DNA of 64,000 nt. Source: Perognathus longimembris pacificus (Eukaryota; Chordata; Mammalia; Rodentia; Heteromyidae). Of the stretch, positions 11,147-43,866 are shown in pieces (positions within the stretch are counted from its first letter, which is position 1; every line of letters starts with the position of its first letter). The translations under genes and the position numbers were made by a program. Location of the stretch: positions 91,039,880 to 91,103,879 of the forward strand of contig NC_063162.1 of NCBI RefSeq assembly GCF_023159225.1. Direction: 5' to 3'. The notes beneath the pieces are model-generated. The model had not been told where the DNA came from. It saw only the letters and a list, made by a program, of their open reading frames with translations, and ran no database searches.

Positions 11147-12140
11147 CATGTATATGCAGTGTTAGAAAAGGATATGTGTGTGTGAATTTATTTGAAACAT
11201 TGAATGACATTTAAAAATGTATCCATTTATATGTTAGATGTACTTACATTAGAAAATAATCTAGAATAATTTATGTCATATTACATGTTCGGTATTCTTT
11301 AAACTCTATTTCTTTTAAACCATACATCTAAGATGTTTTTTTTTAAATCACAATATATCAGAATTTATATATTCAAAGGCAAGAAGAGAGAATTCTTTTA
11401 GCCTTCATTTCAGAGCAAGTTTTCCCATAGTTCTCAGCAGCATCAATCCCAGCCTTCTTAGTTCTAAAACAGGTTAATGACAGCATATTTGGAATCAATA
11501 TACCATTTCTTGGAGAATTGAATGGCTGGGCCAAGATGGCATGTGGCCAGGTGTAGAATTAGTTATCTGTTAGTGCCATACCTTTGTGAAGGCTGTTTAA
11601 AATGAATAATGCTAGATAAACACATATTTTCTAAAATGAGTCGCTGAACTCAGACTCTGTCCATAATGCAATTTTTTGATGAGCTAGGAATTTCCTCCAC
11701 AAGCATAAGAAAACATTTTGTTTCATCCATCAGCAGAACGCAGACTTTCCCTTAATGTGGAGAAGTATCTCCATCAGACCTTACAGTTCTAAAAGAAAGA
11801 AAAGACAAAGCAACACGAACCACAAGAAATGGGACCGAGGGAGAGTCCTTGTCTCTAAGACTTAGAGCAGAACTAACCTCCATGAGGCCATGGGATCCTT
11901 AGCCTATATATGGATGGGGTGTGCAAGTGGGAAGATGTTCTTAGCCTTTTCCTTTACATACTGAAATCCTATGTCTTGTGCAATGTTCCCATCAGTGCCT
12001 CTTGCCAGTGGTCAAATTGCTTTGTGAGGATAGGTAGCTTGAGCTGCCACATATCTTAGTATGTCTGGAATATACTTATGTAAAACATAACAAAATGAAG
12101 CATACATATTTTCTTTAGCTTAACATTATGATTTAGTGGC
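11147..12140. other. Non-coding stretch
   Basis: No gene or confident repeat was recognised. Confidence 0.4.
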
Positions 12141-12162
12141 TGTGTGTGTGTGTGTGTGTGAC

Positions 12163-12220
<58 letters not shown>
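12141..12220. repeat. (TG)n / (GA)n compound microsatellite
   Basis: About 10 TG units, a short spacer, then a nearly pure GA tract of about 24 units. Confidence 0.95.
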
Positions 12221-12223
<3 letters not shown>

Positions 12224-12595
12224 TCTCCTGGGAGACTTTTATAAGATCAGTGACCGCAATGACTGCCTCTACATGAGATTCCTAGGATGCTTTCTGAACA
12301 TCAGCATTGTTTTTAAAGTGTAAATGTTTATTTTGATGCTAAGGAACATTGAAGACTAATGTTTTATACTGAACTGGTTGGGAGCCAACACCAAGACACA
12401 GATCAATTCTCTGAAGGGCAGTCCAGGAAGTCCATGACCTGGCACCAGGTGGTGCTATGTGCACAACTCTCAGCCTTCTTTCAGGTGACCACCAGGAGCC
12501 CACCAGCTCCGCAGAACAGCAGAGGGTCTCTGCAGAGATCAAAGCAAACTTGCCCTTGAGCATGGAACCTGCTTTCAGTGAAGGGGAGGTAAATA

Positions 12596-12610
12596 GGATG
12601 CATGCCTTTT
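12596..12610. repeat. SINE target-site duplication (left)
   Basis: GGATGCATGCCTTTT is repeated at 12819-12833 on the other side of the SINE. Confidence 0.85.
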
Positions 12611-12818
12611 TTTTTTTTATTTTTTTGGCCTGTCCTGGGCCTTGGACTCAGGGCCTGAGCACTGTCCCTGGCTTCTTTTTGCTCAAGGCTAGCACTCTGC
12701 CAATGAGCCACAGCGCCACTTCTGGCCATTTTCTGTATATGTGGTGCTGGGGAATCGAACCCAGGGCCTCATGTATATGAGGCAGGCACTCTTGCCACTA
12801 GGCCATATCCCCAGCCTC
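12611..12818 (-). mobile_element. IDL-Geo SINE, minus strand, with intact target duplication
   Basis: A full-length antisense copy: poly-T, Geo half, then ID-like half ending CATATCCCCAGCC. It is bracketed by a 15-bp perfect duplication, so it is a relatively young L1-mediated insertion. Open frames reported across it on either strand are SINE sequence. Confidence 0.92.
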
Positions 12819-12833
12819 GGATGCATGCCTTTT

Positions 12834-13339
12834 TGAGAAGGTGCTCAGTCACTTTGGGCTGTGAAGAGATGGGGTTTGGTTTTGTGGAATAAGAAAGGCA
12901 GGAATGGACAATTCTAATTCCGTTTTGTGTTTTTCTTTTTTCTTTTGTCTTTTATTTACTGTTTAGAACTTCAGAGTAGAACAAAATATACTGAATTTAG
13001 TTATTTACCTATTATTAATTTAAACATTAAGTCATTCCACTATGTATACATATATGCATAGGCATTTAGCAGTGAGCTTACATAGAATGTTATCTGGGTA
13101 AATAATATTAGGACTTTGAATAAATTCTGTTCAATAACAGTGGAGCAACTGTAAGCTAAAAGTCACTACATTTTACTCCAAAAAGTCTGCTAAAATCTAA
13201 TTAGAAAGTATAGTTATCTTTAAGTTATTTTCAAAGAGATGAAGAAAAACTACCAGATGATTAAACAACAAAATAACTATTACACTTAAGTAGAGTTCTT
13301 TCCATTTCTTATTTTTTAATATTCCTTTACTTTTGATTT
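12834..13339. other. Non-coding stretch
   Basis: No gene or confident repeat. Confidence 0.4.
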
Positions 13340-13405
13340 GTGGTGCTGGGGATTATATTTAGGGCCTTGCATAGCTGCTACTGGGCTACACTACCCCTCA
13401 GTCTC
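13340..13405 (-). mobile_element. ID/tRNA-like SINE fragment, minus strand
   Basis: TGTGGTGCTGGGGATTATAT, AGGGCCTTGCA and CACTACCCCTCAG follow the antisense pattern of an ID-type element. Only the tRNA-like part is present and it is diverged. Confidence 0.5.
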
Positions 13406-14446
13406 CTCTTTTCCAATATTCTTTAAGTGACTTTTCCAGGAGCATTTCATTTTTCTTGCCTAAAACCGCTGAAACACAGATGTGGTTAAAAAATTGACAA
13501 TATAGATAGTGATTATCTGAATCCGCTCTTGGTGGTCATTGGAAGTTCACAGTATTTAATATTTAATGAAAAGCTCTATTGGCTTATGATTCATATGCTT
13601 ATTGCAAGAATGTGTTGAAGTATGTAATTTATCCTTCTTCTATTGACCAACAACAAATTAGTGAATTCATTTCTAAGTGTTGCTGTGCAAATCACCCATT
13701 TTATTTTGAAGGCAAGCTGCTTCTGCCAGCATCTCAGTGTCTCCCTTGTCCTAGGTACAAGGATCTCCTTAGGTAGGAGTTGTGAATGGGTGGTGAAGTT
13801 GTCTGTAAGGGTGAAGGACAGGTTGTTGGGGGTCCCAAGGCACAGCTAGTAGGCAGTTATTTTTAGTCTTTAGGGAATGAGTGAATAAGGTTTGGGTTCA
13901 TCTGAGCAAGGAACAGAGCTAGGTCAGAATGGGATAAAACCATTTCTAAACTTTGCTTTGGGATAATCCACAGGGAAAGAAAGGAAGAAGAGAGGGAGAA
14001 TCATCTCATCATGACCTCTTTTATATAGTATTTCCTTTGATCCTTATAGAAGCTTGGTAAGGATTGTGGGATATTATATATGAATTATGACACCATCTCA
14101 TATTTTACAAATGAGAAACAGAATCCCCAAAATATTTACTAACTTTCCCAAGTTTATACTCAAAGGTCAGAAACAAGAGAATTCTAAATCCAAAACCTTT
14201 GTACTTAATACAAATGTGTTTATATGTAAGAAAAATATACAAAAGAGAAAAGTTATAGTTCAGTAAGGGACAACCAGTTCAAACTCATGATTTACTATCA
14301 ATGACTCCATGAAGCAGTGGAGTTTTACAGAGTGAACTCTGCAACAAAAGCAAGTACAGACTTAGGCTTAGTTCCTTGAAAACTGAAGGCCCTTCAGGTT
14401 TAACATCCTTAGCCATACTGGAATCTGCCTCTAGTCCTACCCTTCT
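13406..14446. other. Non-coding stretch
   Basis: Open frames at 13579-13849 are short and overlapping, without recognisable protein features. No repeat was assigned. Confidence 0.4.
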
Positions 14447-14646
14447 GCCAGGAGCCATTGGCAAAATCCTGTAATCCTCACTACTAGGGAGGCTGGTATC
14501 TGAAGATTGCCATTCAAAGCCAGATCAGGCAGAAATAAGACTCTTAATCCCCAAATAACCATCAAAAAATGGAAGCAGATATGTGGCTCAAGCGGTAGAA
14601 TACCGGCCTTCATCAGAGTGTGAGGCCTTGAGTTCAAGTTCCAGAA
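14447..14646 (+). mobile_element. 7SL-like + Geo composite SINE
   Basis: A diverged 7SL-like left half (CACTACTAGGGAGGCTGGTA) is followed by a Geo half (ATGTGGCTCAAGCGGTAGAA ... GCCTTGAGTTCAAGTTCC). Its tail is the GAAAG repeat that follows. Confidence 0.7.
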
Positions 14647-14752
14647 TTGGAAAAGAAGAAGAAAGAGGAGGAAGGAAAAGAAAGGAAAGGAAAGGAAAGA
14701 AAAGGAAAGGAAAGGAAAGGAAAGGAAAGAAAAGAAAAGGAAAGGAAAGATA
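14647..14752. repeat. (GAAAG)n purine tract
   Basis: About 105 bases of GAAAG/GGAAA repeat grown from the SINE tail. The lysine-rich open frames on it are artefacts. Confidence 0.95.
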
Positions 14753-14886
14753 CAAAAATGCAATGGAGAAAACTTCTCTTGCATAGAAAGTTACAGATAA
14801 AAAAACAATTCAAAATTATTCAACCTCAAAGTCCTATCTGACTAACTCATGTCACAGTTATACTCATCCCATTCACGGGAATGAAT

Positions 14887-14888
<2 letters not shown>

Positions 14889-14919
<31 letters not shown>
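14889..14919. repeat. (TTTTG)n microsatellite
   Basis: About six TTTTG units. Confidence 0.9.
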
Positions 14920-16019
14920 CTGATGATATATTTGAGAGTTTGCTAGGAGCAACGATTACTTAAAGTCAATGCTGATAGACTCATCACTGGGAATATTTCA
15001 TGGAAAACACTGGAGATTTTATGACAAATTCATTACTATGTTTTCCTTAACAAAGTTTTGGAAAGTCAAGAAAAAAAAAGCCTCTAATACCACAGCACAA
15101 CTCACAAAGGTCAAATAGCCTCTGCTCAGGCTTTGTAACTCCTACTCTTCATTTGCACAAGAGCCCCAACTTCCATCTGTTATTTAACAGATTGGGTCTT
15201 CAAGAGAGTTTTTAGCCAGTCCAGCTTGAAGTTTTTACTGGGCCAGGTGATCTTGCCCCTCCTTTGGGGACTCACCTAAAATGTGTTCATATATAGGGTT
15301 TATATAGGTTAGTAGGGTAGATAGCTGCTCAACTGGACCCAAAGCTCCCATCTGGTTTGACAGAATTGCCTTTGTGTGAGATGACAGCCACCCACATCAA
15401 GAGAGTTCCTCAAAAGGAATTTAATGTGTGGAACGTGTCGTAAGGCTTGGGACTGAGGAATTCCTGGTACTGTGATATTCCTGCTTAGGGATTTATGTGT
15501 AACACATGGTCACGAAGGAGCTTGTTTTTCTGACTGTAATTATTTTTAGACCTTTGTGGTTCATTGATAGTAAGTATACTGGAACTTGCAGCCTAATGTT
15601 TGTGAAAGTATTTTTGTTTTGATCTTCCTACCAACTTCTTGTAAATGTCATCTCTAATTTATACTCATTTTTGAACTTCTTACAGAAGAATAACATACAC
15701 TTACTTGTATAAACTTGTGCTATCTGACTTTTTCTTAAGATTTCTCATTCTAAACTAAGGAATTCTAAACCAACCAATTCTAAACCAAGGTGTATGACTC
15801 TACATGTAGCATGTAAAATGAGCACATGGGAAGGAGTTCATATTAAAGAAATAAACATCTAGTGATAGTTATGTACTTAGTATTAAAAGAACTCTCATTT
15901 ATAATGAATGTTGATCAGAATGATCTCTTATTAACAAACACTTCTATCTTCATGGACTACCCTCTAAACTTTCAAAAGAGGCTTCATATTAAAATGTTGT
16001 TGGTGGAGGTGGTCTGGCA
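14920..16019. other. Non-coding stretch
   Basis: No gene or confident repeat was seen. A local GAATTCTAAACCAA-like duplication lies at about 15750-15790. Confidence 0.4.
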
Positions 16020-16112
16020 GTTGTGTGTGTGGTGGGGGTGTGGTAAGGGTTATACCTAGGCCCTCACTCATGGTACGTAGGTGCTCTATCACTTAGCTAT
16101 ATCTCCTCACCT
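16020..16112 (-). mobile_element. ID/tRNA-like SINE fragment, minus strand
   Basis: CTAGGCCCTCACTCATGGTA and GTGCTCTATCACTTAGCTAT are a diverged antisense ID-type sequence. Confidence 0.45.
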
Positions 16113-16393
16113 TCTGTTTTTATCAAGTTATGATATATGGCTCTGCTTAGTGAGGGAAAGGCAAGTTGCTATAAGTATGAGGTAAAATGAAAACAATCAG
16201 AAATGACCTTGTCAACAGACTGAATTCTCCCTGCCTTAGGCACACATAGTATCCAAAGAACCCTTATGTGGTGGGAGCTGCAATGATAGAGTTGGAGCCC
16301 TCTGTAGTTTACTCTGGTTAAATGCTAGGTTAAACCTTTTTGTCATGTCATTTTTTTGCTTTGAATTTGAAATTCTATGCTGTTATAGCTTTT

Positions 16394-16588
16394 TTTTTTT
16401 TTTGGCCAGTCCTGGGGCTTGAACTCAGGGCCTGAGCACTGTCCCTCGCTTCTTTTTGCTCAAGGCTAGCATTCTGCCACTTGAGCCACAGCGCCACTTC
16501 TGGCCATTTTCTGTATATGTCGTGCTGGGGAATTGAACCCAGGGCCTCATGTATAGGAGGCAAGCACTCTTGCCACTAGGCCAGCCCC
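16394..16588 (-). mobile_element. IDL-Geo SINE, minus strand, with target duplication
   Basis: Poly-T, Geo half, then ID-like half in antisense orientation. CTGTTATAGCTTTT flanks it at 16380-16393 and 16589-16602. The ID-like end is slightly shortened (ends GGCCAGCCC). Confidence 0.9.
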
Positions 16589-16602
16589 CTGTTATAGCTT
16601 TT

Positions 16603-16912
16603 GCCATTATGTAATTTAAGATTCTTGTAGTGTTCATGGAAATGGGTAGAACTCTTCTCATACCCTCTCCATTTCTTATGGAGTTATAGCAAAGCAATGA
16701 GAATGGGATTCCTAAACCTGTCCATGATGAGTTTGAATCTCAGGCAACTTAGTCCACAGTTTGGTTTTATCCTCTGTAAAATGTTCCTCACCCCAAATAC
16801 TGATTTTTCTCTTTTGTCAAGGCCTCCCATAATTTGAGCCATTTCTCTGGGTATGAAGCACAAAGGTTTTCAACCCTTGAATCAGGCTGGCACAAATGAA
16901 AATATCAGGCCC
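16603..16912. other. Non-coding stretch
   Basis: Nothing recognised. Confidence 0.4.
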
Positions 16913-17340
16913 TGTTGTGGTTTGAATATAAAGTGCTTCTCAAAAGGCTCATGTGTTAAAGGCTTCTTTGCCAGCAGATGGATTTTTGAGAGGTGATGGG
17001 ATCATGAGAGTTCTAACTTCATCAGTGGATTAATCCTTTGATTAGTTCACAAGTTCATAACTAAATATCCTTTAGAAAATGTGTGGGAGGTAGCTGGTGG
17101 TGGTAGGTCACTGGAGGTATGTTTTTAAAGGTACATATTGTTCTGAGCCCTTCTTATAGGACTCTTGTTTCCTAGCTGCCATTATAAGCTTCCTTTGAGC
17201 TATTTCTGTATTTACATGACCCCAAAGGCATAAAACCCATTGACTGAAATCCCTGAAACTCTGAGAAAAATTAACTTATTCCTCCTTTAAGTTGTTTTTA
17301 TAAGGTGTTTTGTCTCAGTGACAAAACATGAACTAATTCA
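16913..17340 (+). mobile_element. ERVL-MaLR-like solo LTR
   Basis: The pattern TGTTGTGGTTTGAATATAAA, AGGCTCATGTGTTAAAGGCT, TCAGTGGATTAATCC, CTGAAATCCCTGAAACTCTG and CTCCTTTAAGTTGTTTTTAT is that of MaLR LTRs of the rodent MT/ORR or MLT group. The element starts TG and ends CA. The exact subfamily cannot be set by eye. Confidence 0.65.
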
Positions 17341-17721
17341 GACTCCTTACCCAATAGATCACTAACCCATGATCCCGATAGTGAGGTCCTGTGCCACTCT
17401 GCAGGTCATATGTCCATGATGAAAGTACCCCTGAACTTGGAGAACATCTTCTGAGATCGGAATTGAAGCCATTCTTTAGCAACATGCTGGGGCATAGTCT
17501 CACATTCTAATTCCTTTGGAAGAACATGTGTGATCATAGGTAGGCATCACAGTACAGCATGCAATTGTGTGTTCTAGGACCCAGTATCTTTAACTTTAAG
17601 TATTAGCTCTGATGCTTAGTATCTTTATATTCTTAGACTAAGAAGGTTCCAAAATAATGAGAGTGTTCATGCCAAGAGTGCAGCAAACCCTCAAAAATAG
17701 TTTCTTGTGCTCATTGTATTT
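17341..17721. other. Non-coding stretch
   Basis: Nothing recognised. Confidence 0.4.
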
Positions 17722-17930
17722 TACTGTTGTTTTTCCCCTAAGCCTGAGATTTTTTTAAACTTTTAAATATGTTCAGAGTCCTTTATCTGTTTTCTTTCAC
17801 ATTTGTGTTTCTGGAGATCTTTATTTTTATTGTTGCTTTTTTTCCCTCTAAACCTGAGATTTTTAAAATTTTTCAGTATGTTCAGAGTCCTTTATCCTTT
17901 TCCTTTCAGATTAATATTTCTGGAGATCTT
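17722..17930. repeat. Tandem duplication, about 110-bp period
   Basis: Two adjacent copies share CCTGAGATTTTT, TATGTTCAGAGTCCTTTATC and CTGGAGATCT. Key points lie at 17743/17853 and 17811/17920. The copies have diverged modestly and carry no gene. Confidence 0.85.
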
Positions 17931-18779
17931 CCTTGGCTTAATCACTAAGCTAAACAGAGCTCAGATTATGACTTCATACTTCTTTATTCCTGATCTCTGC
18001 TGCTCACTAATGTGATGTTTCAGTTCACAATCACTATAATTTTTTGAAATTCAGCTCTTTCAGTGCTGGAATGGTAAGGAAATATAACCAAATGATAGAC
18101 ATTTTGACATGGTGATATTGAGGATGATGTATTGATGAAATGTCTTGAGTTACCAGCCTTAGAGGCATCACAGGAAACTAATATTCCTAAAGCACTAGGC
18201 TCCCTGCTGCCTTCCACAGAGAGGCAGCTGAAGTCATGTTCCTCAAGGAAAAGTGACAGCCAAAATCTGTCCTCTCAGCCTGTGAGGTTCTTAAAAGCTT
18301 TGGTCAGAACAATCATAGGTAAGAATCTCTCATACTACTTAAAAACTGATGTTAGATATATGTTACCAAACAGATATAATCACTCACAAGAAAGGGGATA
18401 ATAAGCAATAAGCCTACGGTTACCATAGTAACATACAGTATTATCCTAGTTGAATGTCATTGCTTATTATTATTCTCTTATGAGGTAGGTGTTCATGTTT
18501 CCTTGACCAGTTGAATTTGTAAAGTGATGTGATAGTATTTGGGTAGGTTTTGGCACATGGGAGAGATAGAAAAGTGTATTGATCCATCAATTACTCTCTT
18601 TAAAGTTTTGCATTTGTTGCTGCCCACAAACATTGTAGCTAACACAGAACTATCTTAATATAACATAGACCGAGAGTTAAATACAGTAGAGATCATGGGA
18701 AGAGTTCATTACAATCAGGTTTATAGAAATTATGGAGGTCTGATACTCAAAGATGAATTGGGTAAACTCCTTCATCCAG
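17931..18779. other. Non-coding stretch with one RFX-type palindrome
   Basis: Contains the GTTACC-AT-AGTAAC palindrome at 18419-18432. An 89-codon + frame (18132-18401) has no recognised product. Confidence 0.4.
18419..18432. promoter_or_regulatory. Candidate RFX X-box palindrome
   Basis: GTTACC + AT + AGTAAC fits the X-box consensus (GTNRCC, 0-3 bases, RGYAAC) with no mismatch. It lies about 3.5 kb upstream of the first MACC1 coding exon. There is no evidence of function beyond the match. Confidence 0.35.
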
Positions 18780-18831
18780 CTAAAGGTAGTGATTTTCACA
18801 AAAGACTAAAGGTAGTGATTTTCACAAAAGA
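18780..18831. repeat. Perfect 26-bp tandem duplication
   Basis: Two identical copies of a unit beginning CTAAAGGTAGTGATTTTCAC lie head to tail (18780-18805, 18806-18831). Confidence 0.95.
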
Positions 18832-18924
18832 AAGAGTAATATAAACAATTTAAAGAGGATTTTAAAGGTGGATTTTTTTCCAAGTCTAAGCAAGGTTCTA
18901 AGCTAAGCTCTATCCCTAAAACCA

Positions 18925-18971
18925 GTGTGTGTATGTGTGTGTGTGTGTGCATGTGTGTGTGTGTATGTGCA
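18925..18971. repeat. (TG)n microsatellite
   Basis: Interrupted TG tract next to a SINE of minus orientation (its former tail side). Confidence 0.9.
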
Positions 18972-19172
18972 CCAGTCTTAGAGCTGGGACACAAGGCCTG
19001 GCACTCTCCCTGAGTTTTTTCCTTAGTGTTACCTTCTCCCACTTGAGCCATACCTTGACTTCTGGCTTTTTGTGGTTAACTGGAGATAGACTTCCATGCC
19101 TCAGGCTGGCTTCAAACCAGCCTCAGCCTTCAGAGTAGCTAGGATTACAAGTCTGAGCCACCAGGACCTGGG
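18972..19172 (-). mobile_element. 7SL-like + Geo composite SINE, minus strand
   Basis: On the minus strand a 7SL-like half (CTGAAGGCTGAGGCTGG) is followed by a Geo-like half ending in the TG/CA tract at 18925-18971. Confidence 0.7.
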
Positions 19173-20233
19173 TAAAAAAATAATTTTTAAGTTATTGCTT
19201 ATTTAAACACCATACTTTCTCCATTATATAAAAAAAGGAAGAGGAAAAATATTTGGGGAAGCTTTGTAAATTGTATATTTGGTAAATACTACCAATTTCT
19301 TAATGTCCAGTTAAACACTAAAATAAATGAAGGATTAAACTGTACTCGTTGCTTCTTTAGAGAAAATAAGTGGAATACGCATGATCAGAATAAGTAGATG
19401 GCACATAGGAAAGACTGTATCCCAAATTAAATGCATAGTAAAGTATTTTCTATTTATTCATTCTAAAAAGACTGAATCATACTTCAATAGGTAAAGTTTT
19501 TTTTTAAAGTCCTATTTGGGATAGCAATTGTTATTGAGTATAATCTGAGCAAAATTCAGGTAAGTGGTCAATGCCATTATTCTCTGCCACCAAGTGAACA
19601 CACACTGCCCTCTGTAGGTCCTTCTGTCCTGATAGTCAAGAACTTTTCCCCTATACTACTTCTCCTTTGTTCATAGAAAAATAATGTTCAGATGTAGGAT
19701 ATATGATTGTGAAAGGTATGTGTGAGTTGTGTTTGTGAGAAGGGTGTATATGTGTGTGTGTGGGGGGGGTGTTTAGTGACACTGGAGGAGGATTTGTTGG
19801 GGGATACTGGGATGAAGAGCCAGTTAAGCTAGTTGGTCAGTGTAATGGATTTCAGAATGTACTTTGCAACATGTACCTACCAGAACCACACCATCAGCAT
19901 TATTTAGCAACTTGGTTAAAAATAAAAATTCTTAAACCCTGTCTCAGGCCTTCCAGATCAGAAATATCAGGTGGCCTTGAGGTTACATTTGGTTAAAAAC
20001 AGGTAATTCCAGTACAATTTTGTAACTACAGCTGCTGTGGAGGAAAGTGAGAACTATTGTGGTAACTGGAGAGAAGGGTTAATCCACAGAGACACTGGCA
20101 ACCACCTGTGACTCAGATATTATGATCTTGAAGGATACTGAAGGATCATAGTTTAAGACACCAATCCTAGTTTTTATGGAGTTGAGGACTTATCTTGAAA
20201 TATGAAATATTCATATTTCGCTGTATTGCGACT
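19173..20233. other. Non-coding stretch
   Basis: No gene or confident repeat; a short TG/G tract at 19745-19770. Confidence 0.4.
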
Positions 20234-20236
20234 CTG

Positions 20237-20290
<54 letters not shown>
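20234..20290. repeat. (TG)n microsatellite
   Basis: About 28 TG units with one interruption. Confidence 0.95.
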
Positions 20291-20291
<1 letters not shown>

Positions 20292-21532
20292 CAGCAGGAA
20301 GCCTCAAATTCAGTGCCTCATTCTCTTGCTAAGCTATTTCTACTCAAGTTGGCACAACATATTTATGCAGTTATATTATGGTCAATGATTGTTTGATTCT
20401 AGCCTTTGGTAAATGTAATATAATGAACATTCATGTAAATGTCTTTTTTTATACCTCTATGCAAGATTTTTCTAGAACAAATGCTGGAATTGGAATTTCT
20501 TAGAACTAGTTATGGACATTTTCCAGATCATAACAGATTATACCAGATAGACTTCCAATTGGTTGTGTCTAAAGTACGTACTTTAGGAGTATGTATGACT
20601 TCCTTGTGTTACAGTTGGCCATTGGTGACACAGGACTGTAAATGTTTTGCAAACTTTATAAGTAGTAATTGATTTGTGTGATTTTGCTTTTCATGGGATT
20701 TCATTTCATGCATTTACCAGTGAGACTCAGGATATTTTAATAGAGTGAGATTCATTTGTGCTCACCATTTTCTTTAGAAATGTTTGTCTAGACCATATCT
20801 TCAGCAATGTTCCCAGCATTCTTATTTTGAAGATTATTTGATATATTGGTATTTTGTCACTCACAATCACTAGAAATAAGTTCTCACAATTATGTTTTCT
20901 AAATGATGTCTTTTCATATATACGTACATATATGTATTCTCACTTAACATAGCTTGAATTTCATGTGTGTGCCTTGCTTAAGAATTTCTTTATTTTCAGA
21001 AGGTTAAGGATAAGCTCTTAGATTTTCATTTCACCTTATGACACTTTCATTCACAATTCTGTTTGCCATCACATTTCATTGTATACCTTTAAATCTCTGG
21101 CAGTTGATTTTTTTGTGTGTGTGCAATTATTTTTGCCATGGACAAATAATGGTACTATAATGGTTAAGTGAATAGTCCATCACTTGCACATAGCTTCCCA
21201 TGACTATCTTGATCAAATATCAAGTTTTCATAAATGTGCATCTGCTTCTGAGGTCTCGGTTCTATGCCCTTGTTCTAGTATAATTATAGTTTTACACTGT
21301 CTTATTTAGAACATATGGGTAACATTGCTGGTATAACACATATGGTCTTTTATGGGATATCATGAATATTTGCCACTTGTTTTTCTTACTGAATTTAGTT
21401 TAAGTATTAACAAACAACATGCTATAAGTATATAAAACTATAGCATGCTACATATGATCAATATAATAATTTGATATATCAATTAAAATAGGTGTATATA
21501 TATGTTTTTATTAAAAAGTAAGTTATAGTAAG
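20291..21532. other. Non-coding stretch
   Basis: AT-rich; no gene or confident repeat. Confidence 0.4.
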
Positions 21533-21640
21533 CACTAGTGGCTAGTGCCTATAATCCTAGCTATTCAGAAAGGTAAGACCGGGAAGATCATGGTGTAGAG
21601 CCAGAAAAGTCCATGAGACTCTATATCCAAAAAGCCAAGC
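21533..21640 (+). mobile_element. 7SL-like left monomer only (SINE fragment)
   Basis: TATAATCCTAGCTATTCAG and AAAGTCCATGAGACTC match the left half of the composite SINEs, but no Geo half follows. Confidence 0.55.
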
Positions 21641-21947
21641 TTTTTTGGTGTCCTTGGGATTTTCATGAATTGTTTTTAATGCATGAATTATTTTTAATGC
21701 ATTTCAGTTTACTTGTTGGTATGAATCCAAAATCTGAGAGCATTTTTATTTTATGATGCTAATACACATTCTGGTATATCTAATTTGCATCTTCCTTCAC
21801 TAGAAGAGACTTATGTAGAGTATTTTTACCTGCAATTTTTAATTTAAATATGTATGTCCATTTTGTATTTGTTTCATCTTTCAACTTGTTTCTGTGTGTT
21901 TACAAAAAACAACAACAAACTTCTCCATTTGCTTTGTAGGTAGAAAA

Positions 21948-43263
<21,316 letters not shown>

Positions 43264-43866
43264 AAATGGCACGAAGAGGGGACAAATGTGTGTATGTTTG
43301 AAAGAGATGAATCTCAGAAAGTGTATTGTACTTATTTTCTTTATGTTTGAAAAAATGCTATTTTTTAATCTGGTGAAAGCAATGCCTTGCATTGTATCCA
43401 GAGTTGGGTTTTATAATCAAACACCTTCTTGGCTTATTCAAAGGCAAACACTAGCGGCTTCATTGCTGAGAAAGCAAAGACAAGACCTTTTTTGAAGTTA
43501 CTTTCAATTTTCTTAGGTTAAAACAGATTACTACTAGAATAATATTGCACAGATGTATGTGTATAAAGAGTTGACAGAGGGACCCTGAGTTTCCTGGTAA
43601 ACTAGAAAAGGAGAGGAGCCCATCACAGGACTGCAAGCTTTCTGGACATAGTCTTTTATATTCCTTGGTGTTGCTAGCCAATATCACTCCCATTCTTCAT
43701 GTGGAAAGTGAAGGCCTGAAGAAGATACCCAAAGCCAATGTAAAATAAAACACTTGCAAAATTCATGCCATGTACTCAAATAGTAAAAAGAATAATAAAT
43801 AAGAAAGAATATTGAAGCTTACAGCAAAATTGTAGTTATTCATTTTAAATGAAGCTCGTTCATCTC
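43264..43866 (+). other. MACC1: MACC1 3' UTR, proximal part
   Basis: Follows the stop codon. AATAAA hexamers lie at 43744-43749 and 43794-43799; either could end a short transcript. A TCATCTC (miR-143 seed match) lies at 43860-43866. The true end is not determined. Confidence 0.6.
43860..43866 (+). promoter_or_regulatory. Candidate miR-143 target site in MACC1 3' UTR
   Basis: TCATCTC is the complement of miR-143-3p bases 2-8 (GAGAUGA). miR-143 is known from the literature to repress MACC1 through its 3' UTR. Whether this is the same site is inference. Confidence 0.4.

Noticed and set aside
12457..12780. 107-codon plus frame and 82-codon minus frame
   Set aside because: Both run across the antisense IDL-Geo at 12611-12818.
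18132..18401. 89-codon plus frame as a possible upstream MACC1 exon
   Set aside because: No matching acceptor/donor pair or known protein was found. Upstream MACC1 exons are non-coding, so an open frame is no evidence for one.
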